Source: Diplodia intermedia (Eukaryota > Ascomycota > Dothideomycetes > Botryosphaeriales > Botryosphaeriaceae). Taken from it: a DNA stretch of 60,182 bases. The stretch covers positions 1-60,182 of the forward strand of contig JAKEKT010000143.1 of assembly GCA_021495925.1 (NCBI GenBank), written 5' to 3'. Below, one piece after another: positions 23,047-32,132 of this stretch. Positions within the stretch are counted from its first letter, which is position 1. Every line of letters begins with the position of its first letter. The translations under genes were made by a program, and so were the position numbers. The notes below the pieces were generated by a model that was given only the letters and a program-made list of their open reading frames with translations, searched no databases and was not told the origin of the DNA.

Positions 23047-24702
23047 ATGGCATCTCCGTCCTCATCCTCGAACTCGACCGCGCTCACCAAGCGCTCCGCC
23101 GACACCGCCCTCATGCCGCCGCCGCAGCAGCCGCCCGCGAAGCGCATCAAGCGCCCGCCCAAGATCATCGACGAAGACACGTACACCAACACCATCGAGC
23201 ACATTGTCGCCCGCGACTTCTACCCTGGCCTGCTCGAAATGCGCGCCCAGCGGGAGTACATGGCCGCCGTTGAGAGCCGCGACAAAGCCTGGATCAACGA
23301 CGCCGGACGCCGCCTCCAGGACATCATGACCCCGCTGCCGGACGGACGACGGAAGTTCGGGAGGAGGGGCGTGAGCATGACCCCAACACCCGTGACGCCG
23401 CGGCTCGTGGGCAGGGCGGGCGAGACGCCGAGGGGCTGGGGAGGCGAGACGCCGCGGACGCCGGCGACGGTGGCGGGCAAAGACGACGAAACAGAAGAGG
23501 AAAGGCAGGCGCGCGAGGAAGACGAGGCCAAGGCGCGCGAGCGCGAAGAGATGCGCGGCATGAGCCTGAACGCGTTCCAGGCCAAGTACACGTCCGAGGA
23601 CAACGAGAGCTTCAACGCACTGCTGGACCGCCAGAACACGAAGCGCGCGGCGAAGCACGCCTTCCTGTGGCAGGGCAACAAGATCGCGACGGGCCGGCAG
23701 ATAGCGTACCGCGAGCGCGAGGCGAAGCTGCTCAAGGCGGACGCGGACGAGGCCCGCGGAGGAGCAAGCATCCGCAACAACGACCGCGCCCTGGTGCGCC
23801 GCGACCCGGAGCGCGAGCGCGACGGCGACACGCGCAAGGCGATGCCGGACCACCGCCCCTCGGCGCCCCGCAACTCGCTCATGTTCGCCCCGGACTCGAT
23901 CGAGGACACGCACGAGACGGTGGCGCAGGCCGCGCAGGCCGCGTCGACCGCCCCGCCCAAGGCCATCGTCTACACCAACACGCGCCTCCCCGCCCCTCCC
24001 GGCGCGGATCCAGCAGCAGCAGCCGACAACGTGCCCCCGTCCCCCTCGCTCTCCGCCGTCAACGCCGCCATCCGCGGCCGTCCCCGGCCGACCGAGTCGG
24101 AGGTCGGCGGCGGCGGCAGCGCGTACGCAGGCAACGAGACGCCGCGCGTCGCCGGATACGCCTTCGTCGACGAGGACGACCCCGAGCCGGAACCGGATAA
24201 TTCCCTGCTCCAGCGCTTGGGCATCACTGCGGAGGCGGCGGGTGACGGCAGGCCCAACCCGTTCTCCCTCCGGCCGGCGAGCAGGCGCGAGGAGCTGCAC
24301 CACAAGCTCGTCGACAAGACCTCGAAGGCGAAGAGAGAGGGTGGTGGCGGCGGCGGCGGCGTCGGTATGGGACGTATCGCCGCTTTGAAGGGGGAAGCTG
24401 GTGGTGGTGCTACAGGGAAGACGCCGACGCCCAAGTTTGCGAGCAGCCCGGTCATGGCGAGGAAGAACGGCGGCGGAGCAGGAGGAGGAGGAGGAGGAGG
24501 AGGCGTCGGACGAGCCGCCCGAGGCAACCTGACGCCCGCGGCGCAGCGGCTGTTTGCGAGGGTGGGCGGCGCGACGCCGAGGCGGGACGGTTTGGCCGGG
24601 TTCGGCGCGTTTGACGGCTCGTCGTCGCCGGCGAGGAGGGACGGCAACAGGGAGAAGGTGAGGTGGACGCCGACGCCAAGGGTGAAGAGGACGACGGGTT
24701 GA
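23047..24702 (+). CDS. ESS2/DGCR14-family nuclear protein (splicing-associated)
   Basis: The family (ES2, DGCR14; fission yeast Bis1) consists of nuclear proteins found with spliceosomes. Reading from the ATG at 23047, 551 residues without introns. The diagnostic N-terminus is present: AKRIKRPPKIIDEDTYTNTI, then EHIVARDFYPGLLEMRAQR (about 37-75). The conserved middle includes MSLNAFQAKYTSEDNESF and a segment around FLWQGNKIATGRQIAYRE. The C-terminal GNETPRVAGYAFVDEDDPEP and the later NPFSLRPASRREELHHKL also fit the family. Repeated ETPR/TPTP motifs (about 115-140) look like proline-directed phosphorylation sites. Poly-Gly stretches near 437-500 are local simple-sequence expansions. The start is chosen because upstream in-frame sequence is leader-like and the ATG sits in a good context (CAGCCATGG). 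Confidence 0.88.
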   Translation: MASPSSSSNSTALTKRSADTALMPPPQQPPAKRIKRPPKIIDEDTYTNTIEHIVARDFYPGLLEMRAQREYMAAVESRDKAWINDAGRRLQDIMTPLPDGRRKFGRRGVSMTPTPVTPRLVGRAGETPRGWGGETPRTPATVAGKDDETEEERQAREEDEAKAREREEMRGMSLNAFQAKYTSEDNESFNALLDRQNTKRAAKHAFLWQGNKIATGRQIAYREREAKLLKADADEARGGASIRNNDRALVRRDPERERDGDTRKAMPDHRPSAPRNSLMFAPDSIEDTHETVAQAAQAASTAPPKAIVYTNTRLPAPPGADPAAAADNVPPSPSLSAVNAAIRGRPRPTESEVGGGGSAYAGNETPRVAGYAFVDEDDPEPEPDNSLLQRLGITAEAAGDGRPNPFSLRPASRREELHHKLVDKTSKAKREGGGGGGGVGMGRIAALKGEAGGGATGKTPTPKFASSPVMARKNGGGAGGGGGGGGVGRAARGNLTPAAQRLFARVGGATPRRDGLAGFGAFDGSSSPARRDGNREKVRWTPTPRVKRTTG

Positions 24703-25247
24703 AGAGAGAGAGGGTGACGGCACGTGCACACGATACCCGTGCGAGGCTGGCTTGCCGTACTGAGTTTTTCAAGACTGGGGGAGCCCGTAGGTCTCGTTGA
24801 GGAAAGCTCGGGATGCTGGGGACGAAGATTACTACCGTCTTTGATACGCACTGGAGCGAAAGGCGACGGTTATCAGGACTGAAAAGAAAGAGTTTGATTT
24901 TTTTTTTTTTTTTTTTGCTTTGAGAAGAACAGGCGACAATGGAGTTATGGCAGATACCCCGGGAATCAATCGGTCTGCAAACTGAGGGAGGCTGCATAGA
25001 GATTCTACTTTCTTTTGGTTTTGGTCTTTTAGCACATGGGAGATTAAAAAAGGCGTCTTCCACCGGAGGAGTGGATCTGGGAGTATTCGAGCCCCAGAAG
25101 GATCTACGGTCCTTGGCCTGGGCCTGGCCTGACCTGGCCTTTGGAAAGCATTGAAATGCATCAAGAAAATTCTTATTAGATTGCTGATATCTAATGCCAA
25201 CGGCAGGTGAAAGAAGATTTGTGCTCGCCGTGGTCGATGCACACTTG

Positions 25248-25334
25248 CTACGCGGGTAGTTGAAGACAAGTTATAGGTTTTAATTTATGTTTCTAAAGCA
25301 TACATTTACGTCCGGATCTTGCTTTCACCTACCC
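25248..25334. mobile_element. Small inverted-repeat (MITE-like) element, copy 3
   Basis: The left end is CTACGCGGGTAGTTGAAGACAAG. Written from position 25254 it is GGGTAGTTGAAGACAAG; the right end in reverse complement is GGGTAGGTGAAAGCAAG, matching at 14 of 17 positions and followed inward by ATCCGGACGTAAATG. The AT-rich centre has no coding capacity. Confidence 0.75.
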
Positions 25335-25532
25335 ATATACATAAGATGCTTTATCTCGATGAGGCGGGTGCACTTCTTTTGTTACGATGTGATGCGACTG
25401 CTAGACAGTAGGTTATTTACATAGACGTAAGCTTTTTTCTATAAAGACACCCCATTTTCGCGTCGATGGGCTAGCTCCCTTGCCACGCAAAAGTAAAGTG
25501 AGATAATTTAACTTGTAGCTATCGAACCTAGG

Positions 25533-25625
25533 CTACGTGGGTAGCTAAATACAAATATCCGGACGTAGATGTGGTAGGTCTTAAAGGCAGATAATCATGT
25601 CCAGACCTTAAATTCAACTACTACC
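25533..25625. mobile_element. Small inverted-repeat (MITE-like) element, copy 4
   Basis: The left end reads CTACGTGGGTAGCTAAATAC and continues AAATATCCGGACGTAG; the right end in reverse complement reads GGTAGTAGTTGAATTTAAGG followed by TCTGGACATG. It lies only about 200 bp from copy 3. Arms are more diverged than in copy 3. Confidence 0.65.
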
Positions 25626-25670
25626 TATAATAGGTGTTAAGGTAGACGTGCGCTGGGCTCACTTCCTTTG

Positions 25671-26340
25671 TTACCCGATGTACCAGCCCGGTCCGCTGTA
25701 GGATCTTTCATCTTGGGCGAGAATGAGAGGCTCGCTGCTTAGCTCATATGCCCAAGCTAAATTCACCACTACTAGGGGGCGGGATTCACCGAGGCATGTA
25801 TGCGGAGTGGGGGCGCTTCCTGCTCGAGCGCACGCGCCCTGAAACTGACAAGGTTTCTCCGATGCTACGAAAGCTTGACAGAACTTCTCGGGTCGTCCGG
25901 TGAACAGTTTTTCGGGAAGGCTATACACTCGCCCCAAGTATGGTGCTTGCAGTTCCTCTTCCCGAGTGTCCTGGTAAATTTGAAGCCGGCCTTCAAAGTA
26001 GGCTTTGATCCACTCTCTCATACTCTTCTGGAAGACGCGATTCGACTCTGCAGTAGCGCCGGCATCATCAACCCCGGCCGCCAATGCTGACAATAAATCC
26101 CGATGCGCTTTCCCACGACGGTACGAGTGCACCATCTGCTTGAGAGGATATTCCACTACTTCCTATGCCGAGACGATGGAATCTCGCTCTTCCCGATACA
26201 GCTCGTAGGTGTCTCGAAAAGCACCAAACGGTCTGGCACACAAGGCCACTTGGCCGAATGTGACTCCTTTGAGAGAAAGCACACCGCGGGAAGTACATTC
26301 GCGGATCCCTTGCCCAAGATCCACATTGAAAGGACAGCTA
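25671..26340 (-). pseudogene. Broken reading frame, family unknown
   Basis: On the minus strand one frame stays protein-like from about 26340 down to a stop at 25671, interrupted by a single in-frame TAG at about 26163-26165. Upstream of the stop it contains FGAFRDTYELYREERDSIVS; downstream it continues EVVEYPLKQMVHSYRRGKA and later REWIKAYFEGRLQIYQDTRE. The balanced charged/aromatic composition on both sides suggests one former protein of at least 210 residues. A CAG to TAG change would explain the break and is the C-to-T type produced by RIP or deamination. I cannot identify the family; a transposon-derived or gene-relic origin are both possible. A splice join across the stop is not excluded. 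Confidence 0.4.
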
Positions 26341-27481
26341 GAGGAGGGGCTGCTTGCTTAGTAAAGACTAAGACTTGAAGCTGGGTAAGGCTGGTGGAAT
26401 TATTTACACTTATAAAATCCTTAACTAGCTTTTTTTTAGATAGAGTCACAACAGCGTATTTTACGACCATTCTATACATTTTAGTTTACACATGATGAGG
26501 ATTAAGACCGTTTCGGCAGACTTAGACTCCTTGGAATCTTCCTTGCTTCGGCGACGATAATGGCTTTATTCTTGTATGATTATTATTTACTTATAGTGAC
26601 AACTTTTCTTCTAATGTAAGCAAAGCGAACACAAACATAAGATTAACTACTACTTTAATATAACTCAATCTGTTTTGTGTCAGCCTGTTTCAGTAGCAAA
26701 TCATGGTTTGTGTCACTTCAATTCGTAGCACTGTGCCAATGTGAAACCGATATTGAGAACAAAGAGCTAGATATCGAAACATAATTCATTATATATGCCG
26801 TGTTCCCGTGCGGCTCTGCCGCGCTTGGTGTTTCTTGTTTCCTGTTCCCTGCTCCTTGACGCGGTTCGTCCCGTGCCCCGTGGGGTCATGGATCCTTGTG
26901 CCCCGAGGTCCGTAACAGTACTTTCCTCTTCCGAAACCTTTAGCCTATCGGACAGCCGAAACTTGCCTATCAATTCCTTTGTGTAACCAAGGCTGCTGAA
27001 TTTGCGAAGATCGTATACCATCACTACACTCAAGATGCCTACGTAGCACTTCCCTAGACAAACGCGTGTCGATTACAAGGATTCGGGTGGGCTGCGTAAG
27101 CTCTCTACGCGTCATTAGTGGATATAGCATCACGACCAATGAACAAGCCCCTTTCTCCCTGGCCTTAAGCTGTCTTGATTATTGCGAGACTGGTCGCTCG
27201 GTGTGGGCTCCGATGGATTCAGCCAATCACTTGTTGGCTATTCGCGGATGGTACAATGCGTTTTGCTTTTTGGAAGGTGATCAGCAACATGAGGCCTTAC
27301 CACGGACACTGCCAAGACACGGACCTGGATACCGGCAAGTGTTCACCTGCCGAACAACGGATACAAATACTCTTGGATAGTTCTGCGAGCATGGAGCAGC
27401 CTTGAAAAAGCGACCATCCTTTTCTTCTTCCAATCCAAACCGACTCGGAACGCCACTCGTTAGCTGTTGAACTTCCATACC

Positions 27482-28600
27482 ATGAAGCTCTCCGCACTCC
27501 TTCCAACCATTGCGCTTCTTGCCGCGCAAGCTACAGCCCATCCTGAACGCCATGTTCCCCGGGCCGAGCTCGACCGTCGTTCGCACCTCGCGAAGCGCTG
27601 TGCCAGCGCCGTGGGCAACCTGAACGAAAAGAGATACAACAAACGCTCTCAGATGAAACGGGATCTCGAGTCTCGCTCCGGCAACACGACCTACCAGATC
27701 ACCACCGAGGCTCCGTACTACGATGTCATCCAGAACGACACCTGCGTCCTGAGCCCCGAAGTGACCGAGGGTCCCTACGTCTGGCCGAGGTACGTTCGAA
27801 AGCGCAACCAACCAACCGCGCGAAGCCACTCACTGACCAACCGCCAGGTCCCAAACGCTCCGCCAAGACATGGCCGAAGACCAAGCGGGCGTGCCGCTCC
27901 TGCTGGACATTGGGGTCATCGACATGGCGACGTGCGAGCCGCTGCCGGACGCGCTGGTGTCCTTCTGGCACTGCAACGCCACGGGCAGCTACTCGAGCTT
28001 CACCGGGCTGTCGCCCAACACCGGCTTCCCCATCCTGCTCGAGAGCCTCAACATCACCGACTTCGAGATCGGCGTGACGGACCTGCACACGGACGCGACG
28101 ACGTGGCTGCGCGGCATGTGGCCGACCAACGAGAACGGCATGATGGAGATGAAGACGGTCTTCCCCGGCTTCTACGTCGAGCGCGCCATCCACATCCACG
28201 CTCAAGGTGCGTTGCGCTATCCCTCTCTCTCCCTCTCTCTCTCTATATATATACCAGCCCACCGTTACCACCACCACATTTCGCTGACCACTTCACCGTT
28301 GCAGTGTACACCAACTGGACGCTCCACAACAACGGCACGGTCGAGTCGGGCAACGTCGTCTCGACCGGCCAGCTGTACTTCGAGGAGGCGCTCGAGCAGC
28401 AGATCATGGCCATGGAGCCGTACGCCAGCCACACCGAGATCAACCGCACCACCAACGCCGTCGACTCGGTCTACTCGCAGGACACCGAGGGCGGCTACAG
28501 CCCCGTCATCAGCGTGGTGCCCATGGACGGCGAGAACGTCGAGAACGGCATGGTCGGCTACATCACCATCGGTGTCGACACCGCCGCCGTCGAGAACTGA
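27482..28600 (+). CDS. Secreted intradiol ring-cleavage dioxygenase
   Basis: Non-haem Fe(III) intradiol dioxygenases open catechol-type rings between the two hydroxyls. Three exons (27482-27789, 27848-28206, 28305-28600) give 320 residues. Residues 1-19 (MKLSALLPTIALLAAQATA) form a clear signal peptide, so the enzyme should be extracellular. The family's CVLSPEVTEGPYVW entry motif lies near 88-101. Likely iron ligands are Tyr151 (in FWHCNATGSY), Tyr212, His218 and His220 (in FPGFYVERAIHIHAQ), with the conserved Arg215 between them. Several NxT/NxS sites fit secretion. The group resembles fungal extracellular protocatechuate-dioxygenase-like proteins; the true substrate cannot be read. Intron 2 has a CT-rich and TA-repeat interior. 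It lies next to an AT-rich element-bearing island and has no pathway neighbours, so it is probably a solo lignin/aromatic-related enzyme. Confidence 0.92.
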   Translation: MKLSALLPTIALLAAQATAHPERHVPRAELDRRSHLAKRCASAVGNLNEKRYNKRSQMKRDLESRSGNTTYQITTEAPYYDVIQNDTCVLSPEVTEGPYVWPRYVRKRNQPTARSHSLTNRQVPNAPPRHGRRPSGRAAPAGHWGHRHGDVRAAAGRAGVLLALQRHGQLLELHRAVAQHRLPHPAREPQHHRLRDRRDGPAHGRDDVAARHVADQRERHDGDEDGLPRLLRRARHPHPRSRCVALSLSLPLSLYIYTSPPLPPPHFADHFTVAVYTNWTLHNNGTVESGNVVSTGQLYFEEALEQQIMAMEPYASHTEINRTTNAVDSVYSQDTEGGYSPVISVVPMDGENVENGMVGYITIGVDTAAVEN

Positions 28601-29049
28601 GAGGGTTGTGGCTTCTGCGGCGAAATTCACTTCGAGCTTGCACATATTAGGGCGGAAAAGGATGGAGATGTACATAGCTGTTACGCGTAATGAAGGCTTT
28701 GGAATGCAATATCTATGGGGGAAACTCTTCGATGCAAGATCCACAAGACATGGCCAAAGTACTACGGCGTGAGGACCAAACAAAACATTTTTGCGGTTTC
28801 TGGGAGGCTATGAAATAATCGAGGACGCTGACTGAATGCTCGAACAGTCGCGCCATTGCTCAATGGGTATATCTCCTGGCAGTTTCTTTCTCTACCGTCT
28901 TCCACCCAGAGCTCCAACACTTCTACCCCATATTCCTGAATCGCAAAGAATACGCGACAAGGCGCCACGACGGCCCCCGACACGTCCAAACCAATGCTCT
29001 AACCCTCGTGCCTTCCAAAGTCCCCATTCCAAGACACACGCCGACCGAC

Positions 29050-30243
29050 TCACTCCACATCCATATCCATAACGTCCTCCATCGCATCCCCCACCGCCTC
29101 CCACGGCGCATCCTCCATATCCTCATCGACATACCCACCGTGCAAGCCCCCAACCTCCAGCCACGTCCCCTCGCCACCCGCCCCACCACCGCCACCCCCA
29201 TCCAACCCCTTCCCACCCGCCCCCGCCTTCTCCTCCGCCGCGCGATACGCCCTCTCCAACGCACCCAACACGACCTCCAGCAGCTCCCCCAGCCCCAACC
29301 CCTCCACCTCCTCCCTCTGCCCCTCCCACGCGGGCCCGACGACGCCCTGCTCCTGCTCCTGCTCATCAGCATCCTTCCAGCGATTCCGAAACGCCTTCGC
29401 GCGGCGCAGCACGGCCACAACGTCCTCCGACCCCAGCGCAGCTCCCAACGCCGCCGCATCCCCTTCACCTCCCTCGGCCCTAGTCCCCTCCAGCGCCTCC
29501 AGCACGCTCTCGTGATACCGATGCCCCCGCCACACCCCCCGCCCCGATATCGGGGGCAATGGCGTGGATGATGATGGCGACTTGTAGGCGGATGGCAGAG
29601 GCACCCGGAAGTATGCGAGGAACAGCACGAGGATGCGCTCGAGCAGCGCGTAGTACTCGAAGAAGTCGAGCTTGAACATGGTCGTCGGCTGCGCCGCGTA
29701 CGTCGACGGGGCGGCGGCGGATGATGCGAGCGCGACGGATTGCGTGAAGAGCAGTGTGTGGGATTTCCAGCTGAGGCGGTCGATGAGGCGTTTTAGTTTG
29801 GAGAGTTGGGGGTCGTGGTCGTGGGGTTGGTGGTGTGGTGAGGGGGTGGTTGGGTCGCCGGCGGCGGTGGGGATGCGGGGGCGGGACGAGGAGGCTGCGT
29901 AGCGGGATTGGAGGAGCTGGTTGCTGCTGCTGCTGTTGGTCGTGGTGGTGGTGGACGAGCGGCGGTCGATCGTGGGCACCCAGCGGCGGGCGTGGCCGAT
30001 GATGTCGCCCTCGTCGATGGTGCTGACGATGGGCTCGGGTGGTGGCGCCGCCGCCGTTCGCCGGCTACCTATGATGTCTCCTCCGCCGTTTATCTTCGTC
30101 TGGGCGGCTTGCGCTTGCGGGGTCGGCGGCGTTGATTGATGGGCGGCGGGGGGTGGTGCTGAGGCTGGTTGCGGGCGGCCCCAGCGGCTGCCGAGGACGT
30201 CGCCGGTGCTGGTGCTGACGATGCGCTCGCTGCTCAGCGGCAT
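29050..30243 (-). CDS. Fungal protein of unknown function with one helical core
   Basis: Intronless frame of 397 residues starting at the ATG at 30243-30241. I do not recognise a named family. Residues 1-130 are low complexity but contain a repeated short motif, IVSTSTGDVLGSRWG, GGGDIIGSRR and IVSTIDEGDIIGHARRW, meaning three DxxG-(S/H)-R units. A more ordered region follows: LSKLKRLIDRLSWKSHTLLF, then MFKLDFFEYYALLERILVLF, then GHRYHESVLEALE and AKAFRNRWKDADEQ. That part looks helical and conserved-like. The tail is acidic (DEDMEDAPWEAVGDAMEDV). It is convergent with the dioxygenase gene, the stop codons lying 449 bp apart. An upstream overlapping frame (30364-30065) is a shadow of the leader. 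Confidence 0.7.
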   Translation of the reverse strand: MPLSSERIVSTSTGDVLGSRWGRPQPASAPPPAAHQSTPPTPQAQAAQTKINGGGDIIGSRRTAAAPPPEPIVSTIDEGDIIGHARRWVPTIDRRSSTTTTTNSSSSNQLLQSRYAASSSRPRIPTAAGDPTTPSPHHQPHDHDPQLSKLKRLIDRLSWKSHTLLFTQSVALASSAAAPSTYAAQPTTMFKLDFFEYYALLERILVLFLAYFRVPLPSAYKSPSSSTPLPPISGRGVWRGHRYHESVLEALEGTRAEGGEGDAAALGAALGSEDVVAVLRRAKAFRNRWKDADEQEQEQGVVGPAWEGQREEVEGLGLGELLEVVLGALERAYRAAEEKAGAGGKGLDGGGGGGAGGEGTWLEVGGLHGGYVDEDMEDAPWEAVGDAMEDVMDMDVE

Positions 30244-30786
30244 GTTGGCGAGAGGTGGGCGCGGTGCCGAGCGTGGTGTTGCTGCTGCTGCTGGTTGCGG
30301 CGCGGTGAATTACGATACTGGTAGACCGGGGTCGGCTTGGTCCAGGCGCCCCAGCGGCAGCCATGGTGCCTAGGGCATCTCTTGCTGAGCCTCACGGCAT
30401 GTTGGATTTTTTTTTTTGGTTTGCTGAAAGTGAGCGTTGCGCCGGTTATGGATGGATGGGCGGATTTGAGATGTTCGACGTTCGATGACGTGTGGTCGTG
30501 CGCTGACCATGAGCTCCAGCTGTACCTCGCACAACCGACCGCTTGCGATTGAGAGATTTCCGATAGACAGTTTCAAGGCTTTCCACTGCAGTATCGCGTG
30601 CATCTGCGGGTAGTGAGTTTCAGTCCGTGGATGATTGAAGTCTGGACACTCCGATCCCGAGTTATCATGCTATAACAGGCACAGATGACCTGAGATATAT
30701 ACTGCAGCTTATAGGGCTGCAGCTACGTACTCAACCAAGCAAGCAGCCGGATTCGCCGAGTTTCACGCCAAAGCGGACGCTCCCGC

Positions 30787-30968
30787 CTACAGGCACCGCT
30801 CTTTGCACATGTCACGCCACGGCTGCCTCAATGCAATGTCCGGATGTGATTGTCTGCATGTAAAGTCCGGGCATTGGGTTCAACTACCCACGTAGGAGGA
30901 GCGTCACGTCCTCGGTGGAACTCGAACCTTCTGTCTCCTGCAGGCACGGCTCGTTGCAGATGTCACGC
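30787..30968. repeat. Imperfect direct repeats flanking a small element
   Basis: Two copies of an about 35-bp unit occur in the same orientation, near 30784-30818 (containing CAGGCACCGCTCTTTGCA) and 30934-30968 (containing CAGGCACGGCTCGTTGCA), both ending ATGTCACGC. About 29 of 35 positions match. A small inverted-repeat element lies between them. A sequence reading GGTTCGAGTTCC on the minus strand at about 30917-30928 resembles a Pol III B-box, but no tRNA fold was found. Confidence 0.55.
30821..30895. mobile_element. Small inverted-repeat (MITE-like) element, copy 5
   Basis: The right end in reverse complement is CTACGTGGGTAGTTGAACCC followed by AATGCCCGGAC. The left end is eroded and recognisable mainly by CAATGTCCGGAT near 30834-30845. 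The right end matches the family end consensus CTACGTGGGTAGTTGAA exactly, making it the best single example of the terminus. Confidence 0.65.
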
Positions 30969-31392
30969 GTGACAGCTTAGTATAACGCAGGCGATGATAT
31001 CATGTGTTTCATGAGAGACGGGGTAGGCGCGCATCATACGACCGCTTTCCACATGTCTGGGACCAGGCGAGTACTTATTTGCATGGGGGCACCCAGTCTG
31101 TATGTGTCTACTCGTGCTTTCTGCTTGGTACCTCTTCTCCCCGCAGTCTTGTTGCACACTTTGTGGGCTGGGGGAAGGCGAGCTCGGGAGCCAGTGGGAG
31201 CGGTGGTAAGCAATGCCTCTTCTATTTTCTGTACAGCGGCATGAGATGCAGCGCCGGTCCAGCTCCAGACCAGCAACCTTCCAGCCAAACGCGCTGCAGC
31301 ATCCCTCACTATTCTCACATTTAACAAAAGAAACCTGGACTGTATGCTCCAAAGGCCACTGTGTCTTGCTACTATCCATTGAAATGGCGACT

Positions 31393-32132
31393 TTACTCGT
31401 CCTTGTCCTTGGGACCCGGCTTGCTCTGGATGAGCATACCCTTGTAGCCGGTAATGGGCTCGGAACCTTGCGACTGTGCCATGCGTCAGCTTATCGCGCT
31501 TCGCCTCAACTTCAGGAACCCGCGGAAATGGTACCTTGAGGTACTCCTCGGAAGCCTCCTGGTACTCCTTGGTCATGGTCGGCGGCGGCGGGCCGGCAAA
31601 GATGCGCGTGAAGCCGAACAGAGCGCCGGCGGCGGCCACACCAAGGATGGTGTAGAGGATGACCTTCTTGGTCTCATCAGGCGGGGCGACAGCGCGGGGA
31701 CCGTGGGGGCCAAAGGCAATCCAGTAGGCTATCGAACGATGGGGTCAGCGGATGGTGTTGTTCACGTCGTCAGAGCGGGCGCGGCCAAGAAGGCATCGAC
31801 GGCGCATGCCGGAAGGGCAGGGCCATCGGCAGCGGCTTCGTACACGACTCTTCCGTCCTCCAAGCGTACGTACCGGCCTTCTTCTCCTGCGGGGTCAGCT
31901 CCTTCCAGTCAACCTTCATGCGATCCCTGAGCGACATCCACAGGTCGGCCTGCTCCTCGGGCGGCATCTGCTCCCATCGCTTCTCAATGTCGGCCAGAGT
32001 CGGGTTCGAGATGGCATGGGCCTGGCGCGACTGCTGGGCGCAGATAGCTTGGGCGAGCTTGGGCGCGCGGACGACAGGGCGAGCGACCGAGGGAGCCGAG
32101 CTGGCGGCGCGGACGATGCTAGAGCGCAGCAT
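31393..32132 (-). CDS. COX5: Cytochrome c oxidase subunit 5 (COX IV family), mitochondrial
   Basis: This nuclear-encoded subunit of respiratory complex IV sits in the inner mitochondrial membrane. Three minus-strand exons (32132-31874, 31728-31535, 31473-31393) give 177 residues, as expected for the fungal Cox5 / mammalian COX IV family. The N-terminus (MLRSSIVRAASSAPSVARPV) is a basic, Ser/Ala-rich mitochondrial presequence. The matrix part contains NPTLADIEKRWEQMPPEEQ and DLWMSLRDRMKVDWKELTP, both typical of the family, followed by AYWIAFGPHGPRAV, one membrane span (about VILYTILGVAAAGALFGF) and the tail GSEPITGYKGMLIQSKPGP. Joins preserve frame and family continuity. Divergent from the GAPDH gene, with about 2.4 kb between. 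Confidence 0.95.

Larger units (their letters stand above)
24703..27481. other. AT-richer island with element remnants
   Basis: After about 25150 the composition changes visibly: long AT-rich runs (for example 26380-26480 and 26560-26720) contrast with the GC-rich flanks. It holds two small inverted-repeat elements, one broken reading frame (25671-26340) and scattered short frames. This pattern fits old, mutated repeats, possibly affected by repeat-induced point mutation. No intact gene is supported until the dioxygenase at 27482. Confidence 0.55.

Noticed and set aside
23062..24729. 555-codon open frame antisense to the ESS2-like gene
   Set aside because: Arg/Ala/Gly-rich shadow produced by GC-rich codon bias; the plus-strand protein carries the family motifs.
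26767..27033. Minus-strand frame with SREQETRNTKRGRAAREHG, considered as an LTR-retrotransposon end
   Set aside because: No primer-binding site, reverse transcriptase motif or matching second LTR could be seen; kept only as part of the AT-rich island.
30901..30990. tRNA gene suggested by a GTTCGAGT loop-like sequence on the minus strand
   Set aside because: No pairing T-stem, anticodon arm or acceptor stem could be drawn.
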